A DNA stretch of 64,000 nt from JBCCGI01 sp039029355 (lineage in GTDB: Bacteria > Planctomycetota > UBA1135 > GCA-002686595). Within the stretch, counting starts at the first letter, position 1. Each line of letters opens with the position of its first letter. The stretch covers positions 25,442 through 89,441 of the forward strand of contig JBCCGI010000029.1 in assembly GCA_039029355.1 (NCBI GenBank), written 5' to 3'. The position numbers and the translations under genes are program-made. Positions 54,318 through 62,635 of this stretch are shown one piece after another. A model generated the notes under the pieces. The model had not been told where the DNA came from and made no database searches. It saw only the letters and a program-made list of their open reading frames with translations.

Positions 54318-55849
54318 GAGCCGAGCGCGTGCCCCGCGTCCGCGGCTACCGCTTCGTGCGCCCGCTCGAGTCCGGTGGCTCGCGCGCCGAGCTGTTCGTG
54401 GCGCGGCCTACCGCGAGCAAGCGCCGCGAGCTGGCGAAGAAGCTCGGGCGGGACGCGCTGCCCGACCTGGCGGTGGTCAAGGTCTTCCGCTTCGCCAGCC
54501 GGGCGATGGGGCGCGAGCTGAAGGCGGTCGAGGGCGCCGAGTCGCTGGGACGGGTGCTGGAGCACGACTTCGAGGACGGCGAGCGGCCGCTCTTCTGGTA
54601 CGCGATGCCGTACGTCGAGGGCCCCACGCTGGATGAGGTGATCGCGGAGAGTCACACATCGAGCCCCGACGACGGTCTCGACGAGGCCGCGCTGCGCCGC
54701 GGGCTGCGGCTCTTCTGCAAGCTCCTGGACGACCTCGAGCGCTTCCACGAGCGCGGCTTCTGGCACAAAGACGTCAAGCCCGCGAACGTCATCGTCGGCG
54801 CGGACGGGGTACGCCTGGTCGACGTCGGACTGCTCGCGCGGCGCGATGCGTCGATCCTCACCGAGGGCGGTACGCCGGCCTACCGCGATCCCGAGCTCGA
54901 ACGCCGGGTCTCCTCGGGCTTGGACGACGAGGAGCGTAGCGCCGACGGCGCGCTCTTCGACCTGTACGGCGTCGCCGCGTCGCTCCACCACTACATCGAT
55001 GGCTTCGCACCCCGCCCGCGTCGCCCGCTGGAGCCGGACCGCGAGACGCCGCTCGCGCTGCGGGCCGTGCTGCAGCGCGCGTCGACCCCGAACCTGGGGG
55101 CGCGCTATCGCTCGGCGGCGGAGATGCGCCGCGATCTAGAGGCGCTGTACGACGCCGTTTCGCTCCGCGCCTTCGAGCCCAAGCACCTGCCGTCGTTCGG
55201 CGGGGCCAGTGTGGCGCCGTCCGCTCGGCGTGCGCGCGGTGCGAGCGCCGAGCCCGCGCGGGCGCCCGCGACCGGGTCTCGCCGGCCTACCCCGCGGCGC
55301 CCGGGCCGCTGGTCGCTGGCGGCGGCTGCGCTTGCGGTGGTGGCGACGCTCGCCGCCGCGGTGGCCACCGGCGCGGTGCGCGGCGGATTCACGCCCGTCG
55401 GCGTGGGGGAGCATGCCGCGCTGCCGGGGCTGCCGACCGGGGCGGAGCTCGAGGACGACCTGCGCGCGACGCGCGCGGCCGGTGCCTGGATCCATCCGGC
55501 GCAGTGCGAGCCTCCCTTCGAGATCCTGCTCCTTCCTGCGCACCCCGGGCCGGCGCCCGCCGGGCTCGACGCGCTCGCCGAGGGCTTGTCGCGCGACGGG
55601 ACCTGGCGCTTCGTGGGCGAGGGGGTGGCCTCGGCCCCGGCCGACGCGGAGCGGATCGCGGCGGCCCGGGCGGCGCTCGGCTCGGGCAGCAGGGCGCGCG
55701 TGGTGGCCTTCCTGATGAGCGAAGGGCTGGCGGGCCTGTTGCGGTACGAGCGCGGCATGGGCGAGCCCGACGTGTTCGTCGCGTCGATCTTCAGCGCCGG
55801 CGTGGGACGGAGGATCTGCGCCCCTTTCTACGAGCTGCTGGGCGAGTGA
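54314..55849 (+). CDS. Membrane protein kinase-like protein, altered catalytic motifs
   Basis: 511 residues. The kinase-like domain covers about 10-285: VVKVFRF (Lys), catalytic loop HKDVKPANVIV (His151-Lys-Asp153; Lys replaces Arg) and VDVGLLAR in place of DFG. A weak glycine loop (LESGGSRAELFVA) and an APE-like YRDPELE are present. The catalytic Asp and metal Asp remain, so activity is possible but not sure. A membrane helix lies near 335-360 (LAAAALAVVATLAAAVATGA). The C-terminal 150 residues would be outside and include a small alpha/beta domain. Co-translated with the sigma factor, it probably transmits an envelope signal to it. Confidence 0.85.
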   Translation: MRAERVPRVRGYRFVRPLESGGSRAELFVARPTASKRRELAKKLGRDALPDLAVVKVFRFASRAMGRELKAVEGAESLGRVLEHDFEDGERPLFWYAMPYVEGPTLDEVIAESHTSSPDDGLDEAALRRGLRLFCKLLDDLERFHERGFWHKDVKPANVIVGADGVRLVDVGLLARRDASILTEGGTPAYRDPELERRVSSGLDDEERSADGALFDLYGVAASLHHYIDGFAPRPRRPLEPDRETPLALRAVLQRASTPNLGARYRSAAEMRRDLEALYDAVSLRAFEPKHLPSFGGASVAPSARRARGASAEPARAPATGSRRPTPRRPGRWSLAAAALAVVATLAAAVATGAVRGGFTPVGVGEHAALPGLPTGAELEDDLRATRAAGAWIHPAQCEPPFEILLLPAHPGPAPAGLDALAEGLSRDGTWRFVGEGVASAPADAERIAAARAALGSGSRARVVAFLMSEGLAGLLRYERGMGEPDVFVASIFSAGVGRRICAPFYELLGE

Positions 55850-55969
55850 CACGGGTCGGCTGACCGCGGCTTTTCGCCGGATTCTCCGCTCAGCTGGATG
55901 ATCCGCCTCCGTGCCAGCGAGGGCCGGCGCTGGTGCCGGCCGCCTGGACACCTGCTGGGAGGAAAACGA

Positions 55970-58186
55970 ATGAGGTCCCCCGCTCGCTCGCGTCTTGCCG
56001 TCTTTGCCTACTGGCTGCTCGCGTCCTCGCCGCTCGCGGCGTCCGCCCTTGCGAGGGCCCCGCAGGCGGAGACCGACCGGGAGCTCGCGGCTCCCGCCAG
56101 CTACCGCCAGGCCTTCGGCGGGCACGCCGACGCCGGCGGCGCGGTCGCTGGCGGTCCCGACTACAAGGCCCACTTCCGGCCGGGCCGGACCACGCTCACC
56201 GCCGCGCTGGGGCGCGCGGCGCAGCGCAACCAGACCCTCTCGTTCGCCTTCGAGGAGCTGCTGCGGGGCGAGAGCGTCGTCGCGCGCGCCACGGCGGACG
56301 CGGAGCCCGTGCTCGGCGGGGACACCGTGCGCTTCGAACACGCCGGCGTCGTCGAGCGCTACCGAGTCGTGCGCGAGGGGCTACAGCAGAGCTTCGTCGT
56401 GCCGGCGCCGCCGGTCGGGAGCGGCGACCTGGTCGTTCGCGGACGGCTGGAGACCGAGCTGCCCCTCACGCGCGAGACGGCCGCCGGCGGGTTGGTCTTC
56501 GAGCTGCCCGGCGTCGGCGGCATCGGCTACGGGGCCGTGACCGGCGTCGCCGCCGACGGTGCGACGGCTGCGGGCTGCTTGCGGCTCGACGGCGACCGAA
56601 TCGAGCTGCGCATCCCCGCTGAGTTCGTCGACCGCGCGGCGTATCCGCTGGTCGTCGATCCGTTGATCGGCCCCAACCTGATCCTCGACGACACCGCCGA
56701 GGACGACGTCGATCCGGACGTCGCCGCGAGCTCGACGACCGGGCGCTACCTGGTGGTCTGGCAGCGCATCTTCTCGGCCGTCGACGCCGACGTGCGTGCG
56801 GTGCGCCTCGACGAGAAGGGGGCGCCGCTCGGCGGGCTGCTTGCGATCGAAGCGGGCCTCTCCGAGGCATGTAACGCCTCGGTGGCCAGCGTCGCCGACG
56901 TGAGGCGCTTCCTCGTCGTGTGGGAGGAGCGAATCGCCTTTCAGCCTCCCGTTGTCCGCGCGCGTGCGGTCGGCGCGCTCGACGGCAAGCTCTCCGGCGA
57001 TCCGATCGTGAACGAGGCCGGCCCCGCGTTCCACACCGAGCCCGACGTTGGCGGAGAGCGCGCGATGGACGAGAACGGTGCGTTCGTCGTGTGGAAGCGC
57101 GGCGGCACCGGAATCGTCGGCCGCCGGCTCACCGTGCCGCTCGAAGACGACCCGAAGCCGGCGGGCGGAACGATCGTCATCGCCGACGACTTCGGCACGG
57201 GCGACTTCGTCCGTCCCGCGATCTCGAAGAGCGCCGGCGACGCCGGACGCTACATGCTGGCTTGGGATGCGGGTGACGACGTCGTCTTTCGCCTGATCAC
57301 CCGCGATGGCAAGCCGATCGGCGGTGCGGTCCCGATGGTGACGGTGACCGGGGGGCCTCACAACAACCCCGACTGCGACGGCGACGGGACGGACTTCATG
57401 GTCGTCTGGGAGCGCGGCGAGAACTTCGGCACGATCAGCAACGACCTGCATGCCCTCTCGGTGTCCTTCTTCAACGACGGCATCTCGCTCAACGCGCATG
57501 CGCCGATCGAGGAGAACCTCAACGACGATGAGGTCGCGCCCAGCGTCGTCTTCAACGGAGCGCACTTCGTGGTCGCCTACTCGGACTTCGACATCACGGA
57601 CTACCAGGTCTATGTGAAGCCGCTCGACCCCTACACCTGCCTGGTGGGCGACACCGAGATCATCGCCGGAGGGACGGCGGGCGACGACCTGAACGTCGCG
57701 CTCGCCTCGTCCTACGGCGGCGGTATCAGCGGCGACACGGTGATGCTTGCATGGGAGTCCGCCGACCCCGCCGCCGGTGGCGACGTCCTGGGTCAGCTCT
57801 TCGAGAGCACCGCCGGCGCGAGCTCGTTGGGAGGCGCGTGCGGAGGCGGCGGTCGAGCGTCGACCCCATGCCCCTATGCCGGCAACCAGAACTTCACGTT
57901 GCACGTGCGCGACGCCGCGCCGGTGACCGGGGCGTTCCTGGTGCTGGCGCTCGACCCCTCTCCGCTCGCCTGTGGGCCGTGCACTATCTGGCCCAGCCTC
58001 GCCGCTCCGCAGGTCATCTTCGCCGGCATTACCGGCGCGGCCGGCAACCTCGGCTTCCCGGTGCCGCTGGCGACGGGGCTGCTCGGGCTCGAGCTGACGA
58101 GCCAGTGGGGGGTGCAATCCGGGGCGAGCTGCGATCTCTTTGGGGTCGACCTTTCCGACGGCGTGGCAACGACCGTGCTGCCGTAG
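55970..58186 (+). CDS. Secreted beta-propeller-type protein with shared C-terminal module
   Basis: 738 residues from an ATG with GGGAGGAAAA upstream, giving a good signal peptide (FAYWLLASSPLAASALARA). Residues 30-230 are a beta-rich region often found ahead of repeats. Residues 230-600 hold repeats of about 50-60 residues with a LVVW core (YLVVWQRIFSAVDADVRAVR; RFLVVWEERIAF; GTDFMVVWERGENFG), likely a propeller. From about 620, a Cys/Gly-rich start (GGACGGGGRASTPCPYAG) leads into the C-terminal beta module. No catalytic site is apparent. Confidence 0.78.
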   Translation: MRSPARSRLAVFAYWLLASSPLAASALARAPQAETDRELAAPASYRQAFGGHADAGGAVAGGPDYKAHFRPGRTTLTAALGRAAQRNQTLSFAFEELLRGESVVARATADAEPVLGGDTVRFEHAGVVERYRVVREGLQQSFVVPAPPVGSGDLVVRGRLETELPLTRETAAGGLVFELPGVGGIGYGAVTGVAADGATAAGCLRLDGDRIELRIPAEFVDRAAYPLVVDPLIGPNLILDDTAEDDVDPDVAASSTTGRYLVVWQRIFSAVDADVRAVRLDEKGAPLGGLLAIEAGLSEACNASVASVADVRRFLVVWEERIAFQPPVVRARAVGALDGKLSGDPIVNEAGPAFHTEPDVGGERAMDENGAFVVWKRGGTGIVGRRLTVPLEDDPKPAGGTIVIADDFGTGDFVRPAISKSAGDAGRYMLAWDAGDDVVFRLITRDGKPIGGAVPMVTVTGGPHNNPDCDGDGTDFMVVWERGENFGTISNDLHALSVSFFNDGISLNAHAPIEENLNDDEVAPSVVFNGAHFVVAYSDFDITDYQVYVKPLDPYTCLVGDTEIIAGGTAGDDLNVALASSYGGGISGDTVMLAWESADPAAGGDVLGQLFESTAGASSLGGACGGGGRASTPCPYAGNQNFTLHVRDAAPVTGAFLVLALDPSPLACGPCTIWPSLAAPQVIFAGITGAAGNLGFPVPLATGLLGLELTSQWGVQSGASCDLFGVDLSDGVATTVLP

Positions 58187-58320
58187 CACCGCCTGCGCGC
58201 GACGCTCTTCGCGGCCCGCTTCGGCTGCGTCAGATTTTTCGCGGAAAGAGGGATCTCGCGTGATCGATCGAGCCGCGCGGCGTGCCCCGCGGGTCGGCTT
58301 GGGTGCGGTAAATTGGGGCC

Positions 58321-59814
58321 ATGATCTACCTCGCCCCGCTCGTCGCCGCTCTGGCCGGCTCGCCCGCTCCTTCGACCCTGGACGCCACGACGCTGTCGCT
58401 CGACGTGCCGGGTTACGCCTACGGAGGCCGTTCGGCGTCCGGCGATTGGGATGGGGACGGGCGGCTCGACGCCGTGCACGCCGCTGCCGACGGCACGGTC
58501 GTCGTGAGCTGGGCCCCCGCGCTATTCGACTACGGCCGCGCGCTCTTGGTGCCGGGCGGCGCGCACGACGCCGCGAACCTGCCGCGCAGCGCCGGCGCGG
58601 ACCGCCTGGTCCTGGCGGGGAGCGCAGGGGTGTGGCTGGCCGAGCATGGTTCAACGGGTTTCACGACGATCGAGCTCGAGAGCGCTCCTTGCTCGCGCGT
58701 AGTGGTGCTCGCGGACGCGGCCGGAAACGCGTCGCACATCTTCGCCCTGGCGACGAACGGCGCGACGCTCTACGGCTTCGACGTCGTCGGGAGCACGATC
58801 TACCCGGAGCCTCCGATCGCGCTGTCGTTCGGTCCAGCGCACGCGCTGGCCGCGGTCGACTGGAACGGCGATGGGAGCGACGACCTCGCGCTGGCGCATG
58901 GCGCCGGCATCGAGATCTGGCGCGACGGTACGGCGCAGCTCGACTCCTTCGGCCTGATCGCGCCGGCGATCGACCTCGCGGCGGCGGGGCGCCTCGTGTC
59001 GAGCACCGAGAGCCTGCTCCTGTTGATGGAGTTCACGTTCTTCGGCTACGACGAGTGGCAGTGGCTGGTCGACGTCTCGGTCGAGGGGCAGCTCTCGCTC
59101 GTGTCGATGGGCCTCGAGGGCTACGACGTGCTGTGCACGGTCGACCTCGATCGCGACGAGTCCGACGACGTGGTGTTGGCCGACGTCGACGGCGGCAGCC
59201 TGGCGGTCGCGTTCGGTCAGAAGACCGGCGTGGCGTTCCCGGCCGCGCCGACGCACGTCGCGCTGCCCCCGGGCACGGCGCCCGCCGCCGGCCACGTGAC
59301 CGGCGACTTCGACAACGACGGCGACGGTGACGTGCTCGCCTTCCACGCCCCGGGGGGAGGCCTGCTGCTCGCGCGCGGAGACAACGCGGCGGTGGAGGCG
59401 CTCGCGCTGCCGGCGTGCCACGACCTGTTCCCCACCGACCCGCAGGCGACGGTCTTCCTCGACCCCGGGCCGACCGCGGCCGGCGCCGACGTGGTCGAGG
59501 TCCTCGCCTACCGCGTGGTCGAGACGGGCGGGACGGAGTCGATCGACGCCGACCCCGACGACCTCCAGGTGCTGCTGCCCGAGCCGTACCTGGCGTACTA
59601 CGCGCCGCTCGACGCCTGGGATCCCGGCATCTCCTACGTGCTGGTGCTGCGTCCGGTCACGGGCGGCGTCCCCGGGCCCGATGTCGCGGTCAACTTCCCC
59701 GCGCCCGAGGCCTGCCCCGAGGCCGAGCAGACGGAGGACCCCCCGCCGGGCGCGGCCCTGGCCGCCGGCAAGACCGAGGGCGTCGACCCCCGGCCGCGGG
59801 TACGGCTCGACTGA
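58321..59814 (+). CDS. Secreted FG-GAP/VCBS-repeat protein
   Basis: 497 residues with a short signal (MIYLAPLVAALAGSPAPS). FG-GAP-type repeats with Asp-rich Ca loops recur: GDWDGDGRLDAVHAAADGT, DWNGDGSDDLALAHGAG, DLDRDESDDVVLADVDGG, DFDNDGDGDVLAFHAPGGG. The last 130 residues form a separate beta domain ending in a Pro- and Asp-rich tail. Such proteins form integrin-like propellers for surface adhesion. No enzyme motif. Confidence 0.8.
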   Translation: MIYLAPLVAALAGSPAPSTLDATTLSLDVPGYAYGGRSASGDWDGDGRLDAVHAAADGTVVVSWAPALFDYGRALLVPGGAHDAANLPRSAGADRLVLAGSAGVWLAEHGSTGFTTIELESAPCSRVVVLADAAGNASHIFALATNGATLYGFDVVGSTIYPEPPIALSFGPAHALAAVDWNGDGSDDLALAHGAGIEIWRDGTAQLDSFGLIAPAIDLAAAGRLVSSTESLLLLMEFTFFGYDEWQWLVDVSVEGQLSLVSMGLEGYDVLCTVDLDRDESDDVVLADVDGGSLAVAFGQKTGVAFPAAPTHVALPPGTAPAAGHVTGDFDNDGDGDVLAFHAPGGGLLLARGDNAAVEALALPACHDLFPTDPQATVFLDPGPTAAGADVVEVLAYRVVETGGTESIDADPDDLQVLLPEPYLAYYAPLDAWDPGISYVLVLRPVTGGVPGPDVAVNFPAPEACPEAEQTEDPPPGAALAAGKTEGVDPRPRVRLD

Positions 59815-59924
59815 CGCGGAGGCGAAGCGGGCGGCACCACGGCGCGTCCACCGGCGAAACGGGCCGGCCCGCCTGCATACCGCGCTCTGTCCAAGAAAAT
59901 GGCTCTCCAGCGGCTTTCCCAGGC

Positions 59925-60001
59925 CTCGGAGGCGGATTTGAACTCCGAGTTCACACCTTGCCTACCTGGAGTAGAGGCGGTCTGCTGGGGGTCCAACCCC
60001 C
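59925..60001 (+). promoter_or_regulatory. Two hairpins in the leader of the subtilisin-like protease gene
   Basis: CTCGGAG (59925-59931) pairs with CTCCGAG (59943-59949), loop of 11. GGGGG (59987-59991) pairs with CCCCC (59997-60001), loop TCCAA, ten bases before the GAGAGG ribosome-binding site. They may stabilise the message or affect ribosome access. No known riboswitch class was recognised. Confidence 0.3.
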
Positions 60002-60025
60002 AACCCCCCAGAGAGGATGGCCTCC

Positions 60026-62545
60026 ATGATACGACTCGCAACGATCGGGTCTCTCGCCCTTGCCCTGCCCTCCTACGCCGCTGCTCAACAGGTCGATTCC
60101 GGCGCCCAGCAGCTGCTGCAGACGATCGAGCGTCCCGCGCCGAATCCGCTGCGGCCCACCTTCGTGCCCGGGGAGCTCCTGATCCGCTACCAGGCGGGCG
60201 GTGGGATCCTCAGCGCCGAGGCTCTCTCGCTGGAGAGCGAGCTTCCGCTGCGACGCATCGAGCACAACGCGAGCGTCGGCGTGCACCGCTACGAGCTGCC
60301 CGAGGGCCTCGACGTCGCCGCGGCGCTGCGCCTGTTGCGCAACGACTCGCGCGTCGACTACGTCGAGCCCAACTACGTCTACTACCACCACCAAATCCCG
60401 AACGACGGGTTCTACGACAACTACGCCGGCGTCGCCTCCGACCTTCAGGCGTGGGCGATGGACGCGAACAACGTGAACGCCGAGTCGGCGTGGGACCTGT
60501 CGACCGGCCGCAGCGACGTGGTGATCGCGATCATCGATTCCGGGATCGATCTCGATCACCCCGACCTGGCCGCGAACATCTGGTCGAACAGCGGAGAGGT
60601 CGCCGGCAACGGCGTCGATGACGACGGCAACGGCTTCACCGACGACGTCAACGGCTGGGACTTCTACTTCAACGACAGCAACCCGAACCCCGACTTCGGC
60701 GACGGCATCGACAACGACGGCAACGGCGCCGCCGACGACGGCACGTTCCACGGCACCTTCGCCGCCTCGAACGCGAGCGCGGTGGGCAACAACGGCACCG
60801 GCCTCGCCGGCGCCGCGTGGGGCTGCTCGCTGATGGCGCTGAAGGTCTTCACCGACGACGGTGGAGCCTCGACCTTCGACATCGCCGACGCGATCACCTA
60901 CGCCGCGAACAACGGCGCGGACGTGATCAACATGTCGCTGGGTGGCGGCTTCTCGTCGACGATCCAGAGCGCGGTCAACTTCGCGCACGGCGCGGGCCTG
61001 GTGCAGTTGGCCTCGGCCGGCAACAGCAACTCGTCGTCGCAGCAGTATCCCGCCTCGCTGAACTTCGTGATCTCGGTCGGAGCCTCGGACTCGGGCTCGG
61101 TGCTCGGCGGCGGCTCGGGCGACATCGACGGGCGTGCGTCCTTCTCGCAGTACGGCCCGTCGGCGGTCGACGTCGTCGCGCCCGGCGCGGACCTCGTCGG
61201 CGCCGCTACCGGCACCGTCGCGGGTGGCAACCCCGGCGACCACATCTACATTCTGTCGAGCGGCACCTCGTTCTCCTGCCCGCTGGTCGCGGGGCTCGCC
61301 GGCCTGATCCTGTCGCGCGCGCTCGACGTGGGCGCTTCGATCGACAACGACGACGTCGAGGCGATCATCGAGGGCAACACCACCAACCTGCCCGACGATC
61401 CGAACGACTTCCCGAACGGCGGCTCGACCTGGGACAGCAACGGCCTGGTCGACTTCCGCGCCTGCCTGGACGCGGTTGGCGGCGGCGGCGGCGGCAACGA
61501 TCCGCCGACGGCCGTGGCCGGCCCCAACCAGAGCGGCCTCGTCGGCGACGTGTTCAGCTTCGACGGCTCCGGCTCCTCGGATCCCGACGGGCCGATCGCG
61601 AGCTACAGCTGGACCTTCGGCGACGGCGGCTCGGGCTCGGGCGCGAACGTGACGCACTCGTACTCGTCGGCCGGCACCTACACGGTGACGCTGACGGTCA
61701 GCGACGGCTCGCTGACCGACTCCGACACCCTGACGGTGACCGTCAGCTCGCCGCCCACCGGCGGCGTGACGATGTACATGGCCAACAGCAACAACATCTC
61801 GGTGCCCGGCGTCGGGACGCTCGCCAACGAAGATGTCTTCACCTACAACACCTCGACGGGGAACTTCACGCAGCTGATCGACGGCTCGGACGTCGGCCTC
61901 GGCTCGGCCGCCATCGACGGCCTTGTGGTGCTTCCCGACGGCGACCTGCTGATCAGCCTGACGGCGTCTTTCTCGATCCCCGGCATGACCGGCGGACCGG
62001 GCGGCAGCACCACGGCAGATGACTCCGACATCGTGCGCTTCACGCCCTCGAGCACCGGCAGCAGCACCGCCGGCGTGTTCACGTTCCACTTCGACGGCTC
62101 GGACGTCGCGCTCACGTCGAACGGCGAGGACATCAACGGGCTCTCGCTGGACGGCTCGGGCAACCTGGTCGTCACGACGACCGGCGGCTTCAGCGGCACC
62201 GGCGCGAGCGGCGCGGACGAAGACCTCTTCATCTTCAGCGCGAGCAGCCTCGGGGCCTCGACCTCGGGCTCGTTCACGCGCCTCTTCGACGGCTCCGACG
62301 TGGGCTTCGGCGGCAACGGCGCCGAGGACGTCACCGCGCTGCACTGGAGCTCGTCGAACGAGTTCTACCTGTCGACGCTCGGCACCTTCTCGGTGAGCGG
62401 CCTGTCGGGTCCGGACGAGGACGTGTTCCTCTTCACCGCGACCAGCACCGGCAACACGACGGCGGGCAGCGCTTCGGCGTTCTACGACGCGACCGCCGCC
62501 GGCATCGCCGGCAATGAGGACACCCGCGCCGTGCACATCGACTAG
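60026..62545 (+). CDS. Secreted subtilisin-like (S8) protease with PKD domain
   Basis: 839 residues. I set the start at 60026 because GAGAGG lies nine bases before it; the ATG at 60017 touches that site. A signal peptide (LALALPSYAAAQQ) and an inhibitor-like propeptide (LLIRYQAGG to VDYVEPNYVY) precede the S8 domain with Asp171 (IAIIDSGIDLDHPD), His242 (DGTFHGTFAAS) and Ser415 (SSGTSFSCPLVAG). A PKD domain is near 495-575 (PPTAVAGPNQSGLVGD). The rest has four repeats of about 65 residues around the motif LFDGSDVG. Ca-binding-type Asp/Asn-rich inserts are seen. An extracellular protease. Confidence 0.93.
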   Translation: MIRLATIGSLALALPSYAAAQQVDSGAQQLLQTIERPAPNPLRPTFVPGELLIRYQAGGGILSAEALSLESELPLRRIEHNASVGVHRYELPEGLDVAAALRLLRNDSRVDYVEPNYVYYHHQIPNDGFYDNYAGVASDLQAWAMDANNVNAESAWDLSTGRSDVVIAIIDSGIDLDHPDLAANIWSNSGEVAGNGVDDDGNGFTDDVNGWDFYFNDSNPNPDFGDGIDNDGNGAADDGTFHGTFAASNASAVGNNGTGLAGAAWGCSLMALKVFTDDGGASTFDIADAITYAANNGADVINMSLGGGFSSTIQSAVNFAHGAGLVQLASAGNSNSSSQQYPASLNFVISVGASDSGSVLGGGSGDIDGRASFSQYGPSAVDVVAPGADLVGAATGTVAGGNPGDHIYILSSGTSFSCPLVAGLAGLILSRALDVGASIDNDDVEAIIEGNTTNLPDDPNDFPNGGSTWDSNGLVDFRACLDAVGGGGGGNDPPTAVAGPNQSGLVGDVFSFDGSGSSDPDGPIASYSWTFGDGGSGSGANVTHSYSSAGTYTVTLTVSDGSLTDSDTLTVTVSSPPTGGVTMYMANSNNISVPGVGTLANEDVFTYNTSTGNFTQLIDGSDVGLGSAAIDGLVVLPDGDLLISLTASFSIPGMTGGPGGSTTADDSDIVRFTPSSTGSSTAGVFTFHFDGSDVALTSNGEDINGLSLDGSGNLVVTTTGGFSGTGASGADEDLFIFSASSLGASTSGSFTRLFDGSDVGFGGNGAEDVTALHWSSSNEFYLSTLGTFSVSGLSGPDEDVFLFTATSTGNTTAGSASAFYDATAAGIAGNEDTRAVHID

Positions 62546-62563
62546 TGCGCCACGGGTGCTGCG

Positions 62564-62633
62564 GGCCGGCGCTGCGCCGGCCTTAGGCGACACAAGAGGG
62601 CGGGGCGAGCGCGAGCTCGCTCCGCCCTCTTTG
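62564..62633. terminator. Bidirectional terminator between convergent genes
   Basis: AGAGGGCGGGGCGAGC (62595-62610) pairs with GCTCGCTCCGCCCTCT (62615-62630), one mismatch, loop GCGA, followed by TTT. Reading left, the other flank has AA. A smaller hairpin (GGCCGGC/GCCGGCC, 62564-62582) precedes it. It can end transcription of both the protease and the sulfatase genes. Confidence 0.8.
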
Positions 62634-62635
62634 CG

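Noticed and set aside
59918..60001. Minus-strand segment with GAGTTCAAATCCG, resembling a tRNA T-arm
   Set aside because: No matching acceptor stem, D-arm or anticodon stem can be drawn; the segment is better explained by simple hairpins.
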